Part shown: piece after piece, positions 1-5,644 of the stretch
Numbering within the stretch: position 1 is the first letter of the stretch
Layout of the letters: each line of letters opens with the position of its first letter
NCBI RefSeq assembly: GCF_000292245.2
Contig: NZ_ALPT02000122.1
Span: 1-8,578 of the forward strand
DNA length: 8,578 nt
Direction of reading: 5' to 3'
Source: Alkalihalobacillus alcalophilus ATCC 27647 = CGMCC 1.3604
Lineage (GTDB): Bacteria; Bacillota; Bacilli; Bacillales; Bacillaceae_D
The notes under the pieces: generated by a model
Databases searched by the model: none
What the model saw: only the letters and a program-made list of their open reading frames with translations
What the model was told of the DNA's origin: nothing
Program-made: the position numbers and the translations under genes

Positions 1-376
1 GTAGCTAGATTGATTATAAAGCGAAGCCTGTTCGTTCAGAAGCGAGAAAAAAATACAGGACAGACTAAAAAGTCGCTTTTTGACTTTATAGACTGGCCGA
101 TTTTTTCTCGAGCTTCTAACAGGCGTAGCTAGATTGATTATAAAGCGAAGCCTGTTCGTTCAGAAGCGAGAAAAAATACAGGACAGACTAAAAAGTCGCT
201 TTTTGACTTTATAGACTGGCCGATTTTTCTCGAGCTTCTAACAGGTGTAGCTAGATTGATTATAAAGCGAAGCCTGTTCGTTCAGAAGCGAGAAAAAATA
301 CAAGGTGACTTTTGAAGTCGCTCTTTGACTTCATAAAGACAACTGATTTTTCTCGAGCTTCTAACAGGCGTAGCTA
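1..376. repeat. tandem array of three ~123-bp hairpin-forming units
   Basis: Three head-to-tail units start at 1, 125 and 247 (124, 122 and 123 bp); a fourth begins at 370 and breaks off after GTAGCTA. Each unit is a 25-bp linker (GTAGCTAGATTG at its start) followed by a ~99-bp imperfect inverted repeat. In unit 1, GCCTGTT (26-32) pairs with AACAGGC (118-124), AGAAGC (38-43) with GCTTCT (112-117), GAGAAAAAA (44-52) with TTTTTTCTC (101-109), and an inner stem 61-74 with 82-95 (12 of 14 pairs) closes on a 7-nt loop. Small bulges sit at 33-37 and 110-111. Units 1 and 2 are nearly identical; unit 3 has a diverged inner stem that still pairs. No reading frame explains it. It could be a REP/MITE-like intergenic repeat or a structured RNA; the array may continue left of the window. 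Confidence 0.9.
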
Positions 377-387
377 ATCTGAATATA

Positions 388-432
388 GAAAAAGCATGGA
401 GGAAGCCACATTTGTAACAACACACCATGCTT
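388..432 (-). terminator. rho-independent terminator of the ehuB-like gene
   Basis: On the minus strand, AAGCATGG (432-425) pairs perfectly with CCATGCTT (399-392), followed by a short T run. It lies about 24 bp beyond the stop codon of the ehuB-like gene and separates it from the hairpin array. The loop is long (25 nt), so the terminator looks moderate in strength. Confidence 0.6.
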
Positions 433-455
433 ACTCTCTTTATTTCAGTTTTGAA

Positions 456-1310
456 TTAAGCGTTACAGCGATCATCTGTCGTTACATCACCTGTAGGGAC
501 GTTTTCTTCACCAAACCCAAATTCTGAAATGATTTCTAATAATTCACCTGAATCAATTAATTGTTGTAAGTGTTCGTTGTATTCATCACGAAGCTCGCGG
601 CCTTCATCTGTATCAGCAAAAACAGCAGCACCATAAGCAACCGCAGGCTCGCCATCAATGACTGGCTGTGTAAAAGGCTCGGCTCTTTCAATCGCATCGA
701 GATTTGCAGATTCTAACGCTGCCGTTAAAGTTGCCTCTGTCATAACCGTTGCATCTACATCACCTGACTCTAATGCAGCAATATTATCAGCAATCGAATC
801 AGCAGTAATAATACGGCTCTCATCCATTCCTAATTGCTTTAGCATTTCAATCTGATTCGCTGCGGCCATAATAGAAACGGTTAAATCTTCAGCAGCAGCT
901 AAATCTTCATAGCTGTGTAAGTTATGAGGATTTCCAGCAGCTACAGCCATACCTTCCCCATAAACTAATTCTACATTTGCAAATTCAGCTTGCTCACAAC
1001 GCTCAGGACGAATATCCATCCCCGCTGTAACAACATCATAGTTTCCAGCATTTAAACCAGGTAGTAATGAATTCCAATCTGTAATTTCACCTTCTACATC
1101 TTCATAACCCATACTTTGAAATACAGCACGTGCGATCTCAGCATTAGCACCAGTCACATTATCAGTCGCTAAATCAATGTAACCATACGGCTCCTCATTA
1201 GCTACACCTACCTTAATCTTGTCACCTGATCCACCTGTCTCAGAACTACCACATGCTGCTAATAAAACAAGCATACCAGCTAACAAGATTCCTACTGTCA
1301 TTTTTTTCAT
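456..1310 (-). CDS. ehuB: EhuB-like ectoine/hydroxyectoine ABC transporter substrate-binding lipoprotein
   Basis: 284 aa. Family 3 extracellular solute-binding protein, anchored outside the membrane, that would deliver a compatible solute to an ABC permease. Residues 1-19 are a lipoprotein signal peptide with lipobox LAAC (Cys20). The start of the mature domain (KVGVANEEPYGY, 33-44), the SLLPGLNAGNYDVV region (81-94) and GMDIRPERC (97-105) match the EhuB pattern as I recall it. Glu39, Tyr42, Trp79 and Arg104 are candidate ligand contacts by analogy with that family. Cys105 and Cys282 might form a disulphide. The protein is very acidic (about 54 Asp/Glu to 13 Lys/Arg), typical of surface proteins in salt- or alkali-adapted bacteria. 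Start chosen from GAGGAGGT just upstream (1318-1324). A terminator follows directly and no permease or ATPase gene is seen, unlike the usual ehuBCDA cluster. Ligand assignment is inference; another amino acid is possible. Confidence 0.78.
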   Translation of the reverse strand: MKKMTVGILLAGMLVLLAACGSSETGGSGDKIKVGVANEEPYGYIDLATDNVTGANAEIARAVFQSMGYEDVEGEITDWNSLLPGLNAGNYDVVTAGMDIRPERCEQAEFANVELVYGEGMAVAAGNPHNLHSYEDLAAAEDLTVSIMAAANQIEMLKQLGMDESRIITADSIADNIAALESGDVDATVMTEATLTAALESANLDAIERAEPFTQPVIDGEPAVAYGAAVFADTDEGRELRDEYNEHLQQLIDSGELLEIISEFGFGEENVPTGDVTTDDRCNA

Positions 1311-1324
1311 TAATTGAACCTCCT

Positions 1325-1794
1325 CATTTTCTATCTACCTTTTATAAGAAACACCCATTTTAGTAAAAAAACGGATATTAACTATATAACTAATGAACAA
1401 ACTATTACCTAGATTAGTTCTTCTCTACACTATGTATTTATTAGTTATCAACAGAGAATATGTTTTAAACCTTAAAACTAGTCAAAAAAGACTAAAAGTT
1501 TCATAGATTTTTTTAAAATACTTCACATACTAGATCATAATCGAAAGTAAGGTTGCACTCAAATCCTATATATTTCGGTATTATAGCAATAAATGGTATA
1601 AGAATGGATGAGCTTTTCTGAAATGACTCTCCTAACATAATGCTACTAACAACTCCTAGATGATCTGTTATGCTCCTTATTGTCAGATAATTCCCTAAAA
1701 TGAACTTTCAAAAAAGTCCTAATTATTCATATATAGTAAAATTATGTAATTTTATTTATGTGTTTTCAATTACATTTATTTACTCCTCAAAAGC
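1325..1794. other. gene-free AT-rich intergenic region
   Basis: About 470 bp between the pepA terminator and the ribosome binding site of the ehuB-like gene. It must hold the ehuB promoter, but I see no convincing -35/-10 pair. A TATAAA on the minus strand near 1342-1347 has only a weak, closely spaced -35. A perfect 7-bp inverted repeat, AACTAAT (1388-1394) and ATTAGTT (1413-1419), might be an operator. One minus-strand frame (1513-1638, 41 codons) lacks a well-placed ribosome binding site. Nothing else is supported. Confidence 0.6.
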
Positions 1795-1831
1795 AAAAAA
1801 CCCGTATCACCAAAAACAAGTGATACAGGTT
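1795..1831 (-). terminator. rho-independent terminator of pepA
   Basis: On the minus strand, AACCTGTATCAC (1831-1820) pairs with GTGATACGGGTT (1810-1799), one G-T wobble, 9-nt loop, followed by a T run (1800-1795). It is about 64 bp past the pepA stop. A second, bulged hairpin (about 1864-1888) lies between the stop and this terminator. Confidence 0.85.
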
Positions 1832-1894
1832 TATCGTGCTCATATTATGTTTTAAAAGCCCAAAAAACTTCGATTTATTAAGAAGGTTTTTCGA

Positions 1895-3379
1895 TTATTT
1901 TGCTGCTAAATAAGCTAATGTTCTGGCCATGACACCTGTTCCGCCTGGTTGGCCTATTGGTGTTGTTTTACTTGTCCATGCTGTTCCTGCAACATCAAGA
2001 TGGACCCATGGTGTCTCTTCGGCAAATTCTCCAATAAAGAGACCGGCAGTAATACTTCCGCCTAAACGTCCTGGTGCGTTATTTAGATCAGCTACATCGC
2101 TTGATTTTAATAAATCGTGGTATGGTTTATGCGTCGGGAAAGCCCAAATTGGTTCGCGTGATTGCTCACTTGCTGCTTCCACTTCGGCATACCATTCTTT
2201 ATTGTTATGAACGACTCCCGTTGTCGAATTTCCTAATGCGACAAGGACTGCTCCCGTTAAGGTCGCGACGTCTACTAAATAGTTAGCACCAAGTTGTTTA
2301 GCGTACGCGACACCATCGGCTAAAATTAAACGTCCTTCTGCATCAGTGTTACGAACTTCAATGGTTTTTCCGCTCATCGCTCGAATTACATCACCTGGCT
2401 TTAATGCTGAACCATTAATTAAATTTTCACTTGAAGGGATAACGGCTAAAATGTTTTTGTTAGGTTTAATATGACCAATGATGTCCATTGCACCAAGTAC
2501 AGCAGCAGCACCACCCATATCACCCTTCATTTCATGCATGTTTAAGCCAGGCTTTAGAGAGATACCACCTGCATCAAAGGTTAAACCTTTTCCGACAAAG
2601 CCGACTACATCTTCCCACTTTTCTGTCGCTTGGTATTTAAGAACAATCATTTTCGGAGGTTGGTCAGAGCCTGCTGCAACAGCTAATAATGCTCCCATGC
2701 CAAGCTTTTCCATATCTTCTCTTTCAAGCACATCAAATTCAAAACCGTGCTTGTCCGCTACCTTTTTCGCTTCTTCGGCTAAATAAGTTGGTGTTAACAT
2801 ATTTCCTGGGAGATTAACAAGTTTTCTAGAAAGATTTGTTCCTTCTCCAAATGCTCGACCTGTTTGTGCTACTTTATCCCAAGATTCATCAGCTTCTTCA
2901 CCAATTAATGTAACAGACTCAATAGTAAACGGTTTTTCATTGCTTTTTTCCTTATATGTATCCACTTTATAAGCTGCTAATTCAATTGATTCAGTGATCG
3001 CGTGAATCAGCTCCTCCGTCGAAGCACCCTCCAATTGAAAACTGTCAACCGCGATGGCAAGATTCGCTAATTTATCTGTCGTGACTTGACGGGCTACTTT
3101 TCCAATCGCATTTTGTAGACTATCCAAATCAAATGACTTTTTAGAACCTAATCCTACTGTATAGATGACCTTTGCGTTTGCTTGTCCAAAAGTAAAAACT
3201 TTCGTTAATTCTCCTTTTTTTGTATGTAGTTGCTTTGCTTTCAGGAGTTCCGCTAGTTTTCCTTCTAAATTTTTATCCACTTCTTGTAAAATAGAATGAA
3301 GGCCTTCTTGCTCATGAATTCCGACGATTAGGGCATCATAAGATTGCTCATTACTCAATGTGCGATTTACTTGATACAT
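1895..3379 (-). CDS. pepA: leucyl aminopeptidase (M17 family)
   Basis: 494 aa, full length. Cytosolic two-metal aminopeptidase that removes N-terminal residues, preferring leucine and other large hydrophobic ones; the family is usually hexameric. The N-terminal domain (about 1-165) is variable; the catalytic domain follows. Metal and active-site residues are all present: Lys264, Asp269, Lys276, Asp287, Asp346, Glu348 and Arg350, in the same spacing as the E. coli PepA set (offset of six). The family signature NTDAEGRL is at 344-351. Corresponds to B. subtilis yuiE, which also neighbours yuiD. Start supported by AGGAGCT (3387-3393) nine bases upstream. It is transcribed divergently from yuiD and ends in its own terminator, so it is probably monocistronic. 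No sign of damage. Confidence 0.96.
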   Translation of the reverse strand: MYQVNRTLSNEQSYDALIVGIHEQEGLHSILQEVDKNLEGKLAELLKAKQLHTKKGELTKVFTFGQANAKVIYTVGLGSKKSFDLDSLQNAIGKVARQVTTDKLANLAIAVDSFQLEGASTEELIHAITESIELAAYKVDTYKEKSNEKPFTIESVTLIGEEADESWDKVAQTGRAFGEGTNLSRKLVNLPGNMLTPTYLAEEAKKVADKHGFEFDVLEREDMEKLGMGALLAVAAGSDQPPKMIVLKYQATEKWEDVVGFVGKGLTFDAGGISLKPGLNMHEMKGDMGGAAAVLGAMDIIGHIKPNKNILAVIPSSENLINGSALKPGDVIRAMSGKTIEVRNTDAEGRLILADGVAYAKQLGANYLVDVATLTGAVLVALGNSTTGVVHNNKEWYAEVEAASEQSREPIWAFPTHKPYHDLLKSSDVADLNNAPGRLGGSITAGLFIGEFAEETPWVHLDVAGTAWTSKTTPIGQPGGTGVMARTLAYLAAK

Positions 3380-3402
3380 GTCATTCAGCTCCTATAGTTC
3401 AA

Positions 3403-3431
3403 AATATACTTATTATTATATTATTATACAA
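3403..3431 (-). promoter_or_regulatory. probable pepA promoter
   Basis: On the minus strand, TTGTAT (3431-3426), a 17-bp spacer and TATATT (3408-3403) lie just upstream of the pepA ribosome binding site. An overlapping TATAAT (3428-3423) could serve as an alternative -10 with a poor -35. The stretch is almost pure A/T, so the exact hexamers are uncertain. Confidence 0.45.
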
Positions 3432-3522
3432 TCTTTCGTATTCCGAAAGAAGGGTTTCTTATAAAATAAAGGGATCTTTACTCAAGAAGCCCTATTTCAG
3501 AAGAAGAGAAAACAAAGATCCC
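3432..3522. other. pseudoknot-capable cluster of inverted repeats
   Basis: Three helices can be drawn. P1: TCTTTCG (3432-3438) with CGAAAGA (3444-3450), 5-nt loop. P2, starting at the next base: AGGGTTTCTT (3451-3460) with AAGAAGCCCT (3484-3493), one G-T wobble. P3: GGGATCTTT (3471-3479), which lies inside the P2 loop, with AAAGATCCC (3514-3522). P2 and P3 interleave, so they form either a pseudoknot or two competing folds. P3 read on the minus strand is followed by a T-rich run (TTTATTTT), giving a weak terminator look; on the plus strand it is not. No known riboswitch or T-box motif is recognised. The strand and any transcript are undetermined. Confidence 0.5.
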
Positions 3523-3563
3523 ACTTATGATAAATGTTTTTTACGTACTCTTACTGTCCCTAA

Positions 3564-3632
3564 TTTTATGAAAAAGTATGTGAAGGTGTCTTTTAAATAT
3601 ATAAACCGAAATTTTTCTCCACTTTCATAAAA
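3564..3632. repeat. 10-bp inverted repeat upstream of yuiD
   Basis: TTTTATGAAA (3564-3573) is the exact reverse complement of TTTCATAAAA (3623-3632), with about 49 bp between them. It lies between the pseudoknot-capable element and the yuiD promoter. In such AT-rich DNA this may be chance. Confidence 0.3.
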
Positions 3633-3651
3633 AATCTCATGATTATTTTAA

Positions 3652-3680
3652 CTTTTCCAAGTTACTTTCTATGATATAAT
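3652..3680 (+). promoter_or_regulatory. yuiD promoter with extended -10
   Basis: TATAAT (3675-3680) preceded by TG at 3672-3673 makes an extended -10. The -35 position 17 bp upstream (3652-3657, CTTTTC) is weak, as is usual when an extended -10 compensates. The predicted start near 3687 leaves a leader of about 60 nt. Confidence 0.55.
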
Positions 3681-3745
3681 GTACACATCTTTTAAGACAG
3701 TAAATGATTGGTTCAGTCACTTTAGAAAGGAAGATTACAGAACAT

Positions 3746-4222
3746 ATGGAAATCTTGCAAAACTTTCCTCTATGGGCAGCCTTATTTGCGATTTTCTTTG
3801 CCCAATTTATTAAAATTCCATTAGCTTTTATACCGACAAGGAAGTTTGACTGGACTTTATTCACAAGCACTGGTGGAATGCCTAGTTCACACTCTGCGGC
3901 TGTGACAGCTGTAACAACGGCCGTTGCTTTAGAATACGGACTTGATTCAACTTTGTTTGCCGTATGTGCTATATTTGGTATTATCGTCATGTTTGATGCT
4001 ACTGGAATAAGACGTCATGCCGGTTATCATGCCACTGTTTTAAATCAGCTTGTGACCGACTTTAATAAACTCGTTGGTGAAGTTAAAAATTGGCCCCAAA
4101 AAGAGGAAGAAGAAAAACGTAAGGAACTAAAAGAGCTTTTAGGCCACCAGCCGATTGAAGTCTTTTTTGGTGGATTACTCGGAATTTCATTAACCCTTTT
4201 ATTAAACTTTTTAATTCATTGA
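3746..4222 (+). CDS. yuiD: YuiD, divergent PAP2 family (DUF212) membrane protein
   Basis: 158 aa from the chosen start. Small integral membrane protein of the divergent PAP2/DUF212 family; the substrate is unknown. Hydrophobic segments lie at about 8-30, 66-84 and 138-157. Conserved blocks are STGGMPSSHSAAVTA (41-55), resembling the PAP2 phosphatase Ser-His motif, FDATGIRRHAG (83-93) and LLGHQPIEVFFGG (131-143). A charged stretch (114-130) links to the last membrane segment. An in-frame ATG at 3704 would add 14 residues, but it has no ribosome binding site and the family starts at ME-L-NFPL; AAAGGAAG (3727-3734) precedes 3746, with slightly long spacing. It is convergent with yuiC and shares its terminator. 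Phosphatase activity is not shown by the sequence. Confidence 0.92.
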   Translation: MEILQNFPLWAALFAIFFAQFIKIPLAFIPTRKFDWTLFTSTGGMPSSHSAAVTAVTTAVALEYGLDSTLFAVCAIFGIIVMFDATGIRRHAGYHATVLNQLVTDFNKLVGEVKNWPQKEEEEKRKELKELLGHQPIEVFFGGLLGISLTLLLNFLIH

Positions 4223-4227
4223 ATTGT

Positions 4228-4265
4228 AAAAAACACCACTATCGCTCCTGCAATAGTGGTGTTTT
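4228..4265. terminator. bidirectional terminator between yuiD and yuiC
   Basis: AAAACACCACTAT (4230-4242) pairs perfectly over 13 bp with ATAGTGGTGTTTT (4253-4265), 10-nt loop, with A and T runs on both sides. It ends transcription of yuiD (stop at 4222) and of yuiC, whose stop codon begins one base beyond the right arm. Confidence 0.93.
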
Positions 4266-4266
4266 C

Positions 4267-4971
4267 TTATTTGCCGAGTTGGGCACGGAATACTTGTACA
4301 GCTTCGTCTTCATTTAACAGATCTAATTCTTCACTTGTGATCTTTCCTTCACCGACTTTAACCACATAAACATCAAGTTCTCTTTTGCCCCAATTATTAT
4401 AAACATCTGAAACCGTTTCGTAATACAAATCGATTTTATTTCCTTTAATTGCGGAACCTGTGTCCGCTACGACTCCATATCCATACTCCGGTATAAAAAG
4501 AATCGTTCCAATTGGATAAACGGACGGATCGGCAGCAATCGTTGAATACAAATCTCTCCTCACTTCAATTCCAGAGAATGTTATTCCATACCCAGGTTGA
4601 CCTGGTGATTTACCTGTCGACTCAACTCCAGCCGTATACCCAGTAGCGACCACACGATTAACAGGGTATTGACTCCAATCAATCGCTTCTTCTATTGATA
4701 CTGGTTTTGATTCGATTGTTTCCAATGATTTGGATTGTTCTTCTCTTACTTGAAACGGAAGAAACCTCTCTTGCAGATCACTTATTTTCATTCCAGCGTT
4801 CTGTCCGAGTAGGCTAGTCTCTTGTGAACTGAAAGTATGTACCCTTTCAGAAGCCCACCTCTCTACTTCTTCGGCACTCACTCCGGAAAATGTATAAAAG
4901 GTTGATAATAAAGCGGCTAAAAATAGGCAGACCATAAAAATTCGCCTAATTGTTGTTTTGAGCTTATTCAC
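4267..4971 (-). CDS. yuiC: YuiC-like secreted 3D-domain muralytic protein
   Basis: 234 aa from the preferred GTG start. Secreted or membrane-tethered cell-wall protein. Residues 11-32 are a hydrophobic signal/anchor after Arg-Arg, with possible cleavage after VSA (33). A linker (about 34-100) leads to a C-terminal 3D (Asp-Asp-Asp) domain at about 105-207, with its three aspartates at Asp148, Asp170 (VVADTGSAI) and Asp181 (KIDLYY). B. subtilis YuiC is described as a lytic transglycosylase related to Sps/Rpf-type stationary-phase enzymes; this activity is inferred from homology. Start: GAGAGGAG (4987-4980) sits eight bases before GTG 4971. The upstream ATG (4989) would put this ribosome binding site inside the gene and has only GGGGAT before it. 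The gene has its own promoter and shares the yuiD terminator. Confidence 0.9.
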   Translation of the reverse strand: MNKLKTTIRRIFMVCLFLAALLSTFYTFSGVSAEEVERWASERVHTFSSQETSLLGQNAGMKISDLQERFLPFQVREEQSKSLETIESKPVSIEEAIDWSQYPVNRVVATGYTAGVESTGKSPGQPGYGITFSGIEVRRDLYSTIAADPSVYPIGTILFIPEYGYGVVADTGSAIKGNKIDLYYETVSDVYNNWGKRELDVYVVKVGEGKITSEELDLLNEDEAVQVFRAQLGK

Positions 4972-4979
4972 TATGCTCA

Positions 4980-4987
4980 CTCCTCTC
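4980..4987 (-). promoter_or_regulatory. ribosome binding site deciding the yuiC GTG start
   Basis: GAGAGGAG on the minus strand, eight bases upstream of GTG at 4971-4969. It overlaps the ATG at 4989-4987, which argues against that ATG being used. Confidence 0.65.
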
Positions 4988-5056
4988 ATTCAGTAATCAT
5001 CCCCAAAAACATTGGAATCTATTCAATAAAAGATAAATTTTTAGATTATTTAAACT

Positions 5057-5086
5057 ATTATAACGACTAATCTTTTTTGCAACGAA
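5057..5086 (-). promoter_or_regulatory. candidate yuiC promoter
   Basis: TATAAT on the minus strand (5062-5057), between the yuiB terminator and yuiC. The best upstream elements are TTGCAA at only 14 bp or TTCGTT at 18 bp, so the -35 is unclear. A separate promoter is required by the intervening terminator. Confidence 0.4.
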
Positions 5087-5087
5087 C

Positions 5088-5116
5088 AAAAAAAACACTA
5101 CGTGATCCGCAGTGCT
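5088..5116 (-). terminator. rho-independent terminator of yuiB
   Basis: On the minus strand, AGCACTGCG (5116-5108), loop 5107-5103, and CGTAGTGTT (5102-5094), with two G-T wobbles, followed by an eight-base T run (5095-5088). It lies 25 bp past the yuiB stop and uncouples yuiB from yuiC. Confidence 0.85.
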
Positions 5117-5140
5117 CTCATTAATCTTATAGTCGATATA

Positions 5141-5458
5141 TTAAAACATTTGATACCCTCTGACTCGAAGCATCTTAATCACAATCCCCGACAGTATGGC
5201 ACCAACAAATCCAGATGATAAAACTAAGACGTCTACCATTTTCAACGCTAAAAACTGTTCTCCTAATAGCGGAAAAGCACTTCCTGGCGATGTGAAATAA
5301 TCAAAGAATGAAACATTATCAATGATAAGTATAACAATAATTGGATAAACAACGGCCATTACCCAGGTCGAGCGCAACACCATATTTAGTAAAAATCCAA
5401 TTCCAAAAAAGAGAACAAGAAACAAGATCATCGAAATGACCAATTGTGGAATATTCAC
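5141..5458 (-). CDS. yuiB: YuiB family small membrane protein
   Basis: 105 aa, the usual length for YuiB as I recall it. Integral membrane protein of unknown function. Three hydrophobic segments are visible: about 5-28, 31-50 and 73-96. The central FFDYFTSPGSAF (51-62) and the C-terminal KMLRVRGYQMF (95-105) are the recognisable conserved parts; the positively charged tail suggests a cytoplasmic C terminus. Start supported by GGAGGTG six to seven bases upstream. It lies between yuiC and the NADH dehydrogenase on the same strand, but terminators on both sides make it a single-gene unit. The small yuiA gene that I recall beside yuiB in B. subtilis is not present here. Confidence 0.85.
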   Translation of the reverse strand: MNIPQLVISMILFLVLFFGIGFLLNMVLRSTWVMAVVYPIIVILIIDNVSFFDYFTSPGSAFPLLGEQFLALKMVDVLVLSSGFVGAILSGIVIKMLRVRGYQMF

Positions 5459-5481
5459 TTCTGCACCTCCGTATCATAGTT

Positions 5482-5538
5482 AGTTTACTTAAGTCCATTT
5501 AGAGCGTCAACTTTAATTAACCCTATTTTGCTTGTCAA
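5482..5538 (-). promoter_or_regulatory. two overlapping candidate yuiB promoters
   Basis: On the minus strand: TTGACA (5538-5533), 17 bp, TAAAGT (5515-5510); then TTGACG (5510-5505), 17 bp, TAAACT (5487-5482). The first has a perfect -35 and both have 4/6 -10 boxes at ideal spacing. The -35 of the second overlaps the -10 of the first by one base. Either would give a short leader before the yuiB ribosome binding site. Confidence 0.5.
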
Positions 5539-5577
5539 GCAACATCTCTTTGGCGATTTTATGAATTAGTTGAACAT

Positions 5578-5614
5578 AAAAAGGAAACGGTAGAGAACAA
5601 ATGCCCTCTACCGT
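5578..5614 (-). terminator. rho-independent terminator of the NADH dehydrogenase gene
   Basis: On the minus strand, ACGGTAGAG (5614-5606) pairs perfectly with CTCTACCGT (5595-5587), 10-nt loop, followed by TTTCCTTTTT. It starts 31 bp past the dehydrogenase stop codon and separates it from yuiB. Confidence 0.85.
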
Positions 5615-5644
5615 CTTATATTTCTTTTAACAAACATTTGTTTC

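Noticed and set aside
1..376. Insertion sequence or transposon end
   Set aside because: There is no transposase frame; the inverted arms lie inside each unit rather than flanking a cargo.
1513..1638. Minus-strand 41-codon frame in the ehuB-pepA gap
   Set aside because: Its AGGAG is about 14 bases from the ATG, no promoter is visible and the peptide resembles nothing I know; such frames are expected by chance in 470 bp.
3471..3522. T-box or known riboswitch upstream of pepA
   Set aside because: No T-box core (AGGGTGGNACCGCG) or other familiar riboswitch motif is present.
3643..3990. 115-codon minus-strand frame overlapping yuiD
   Set aside because: It lies antisense to the start of yuiD, whose protein is clearly conserved, and has no family resemblance.
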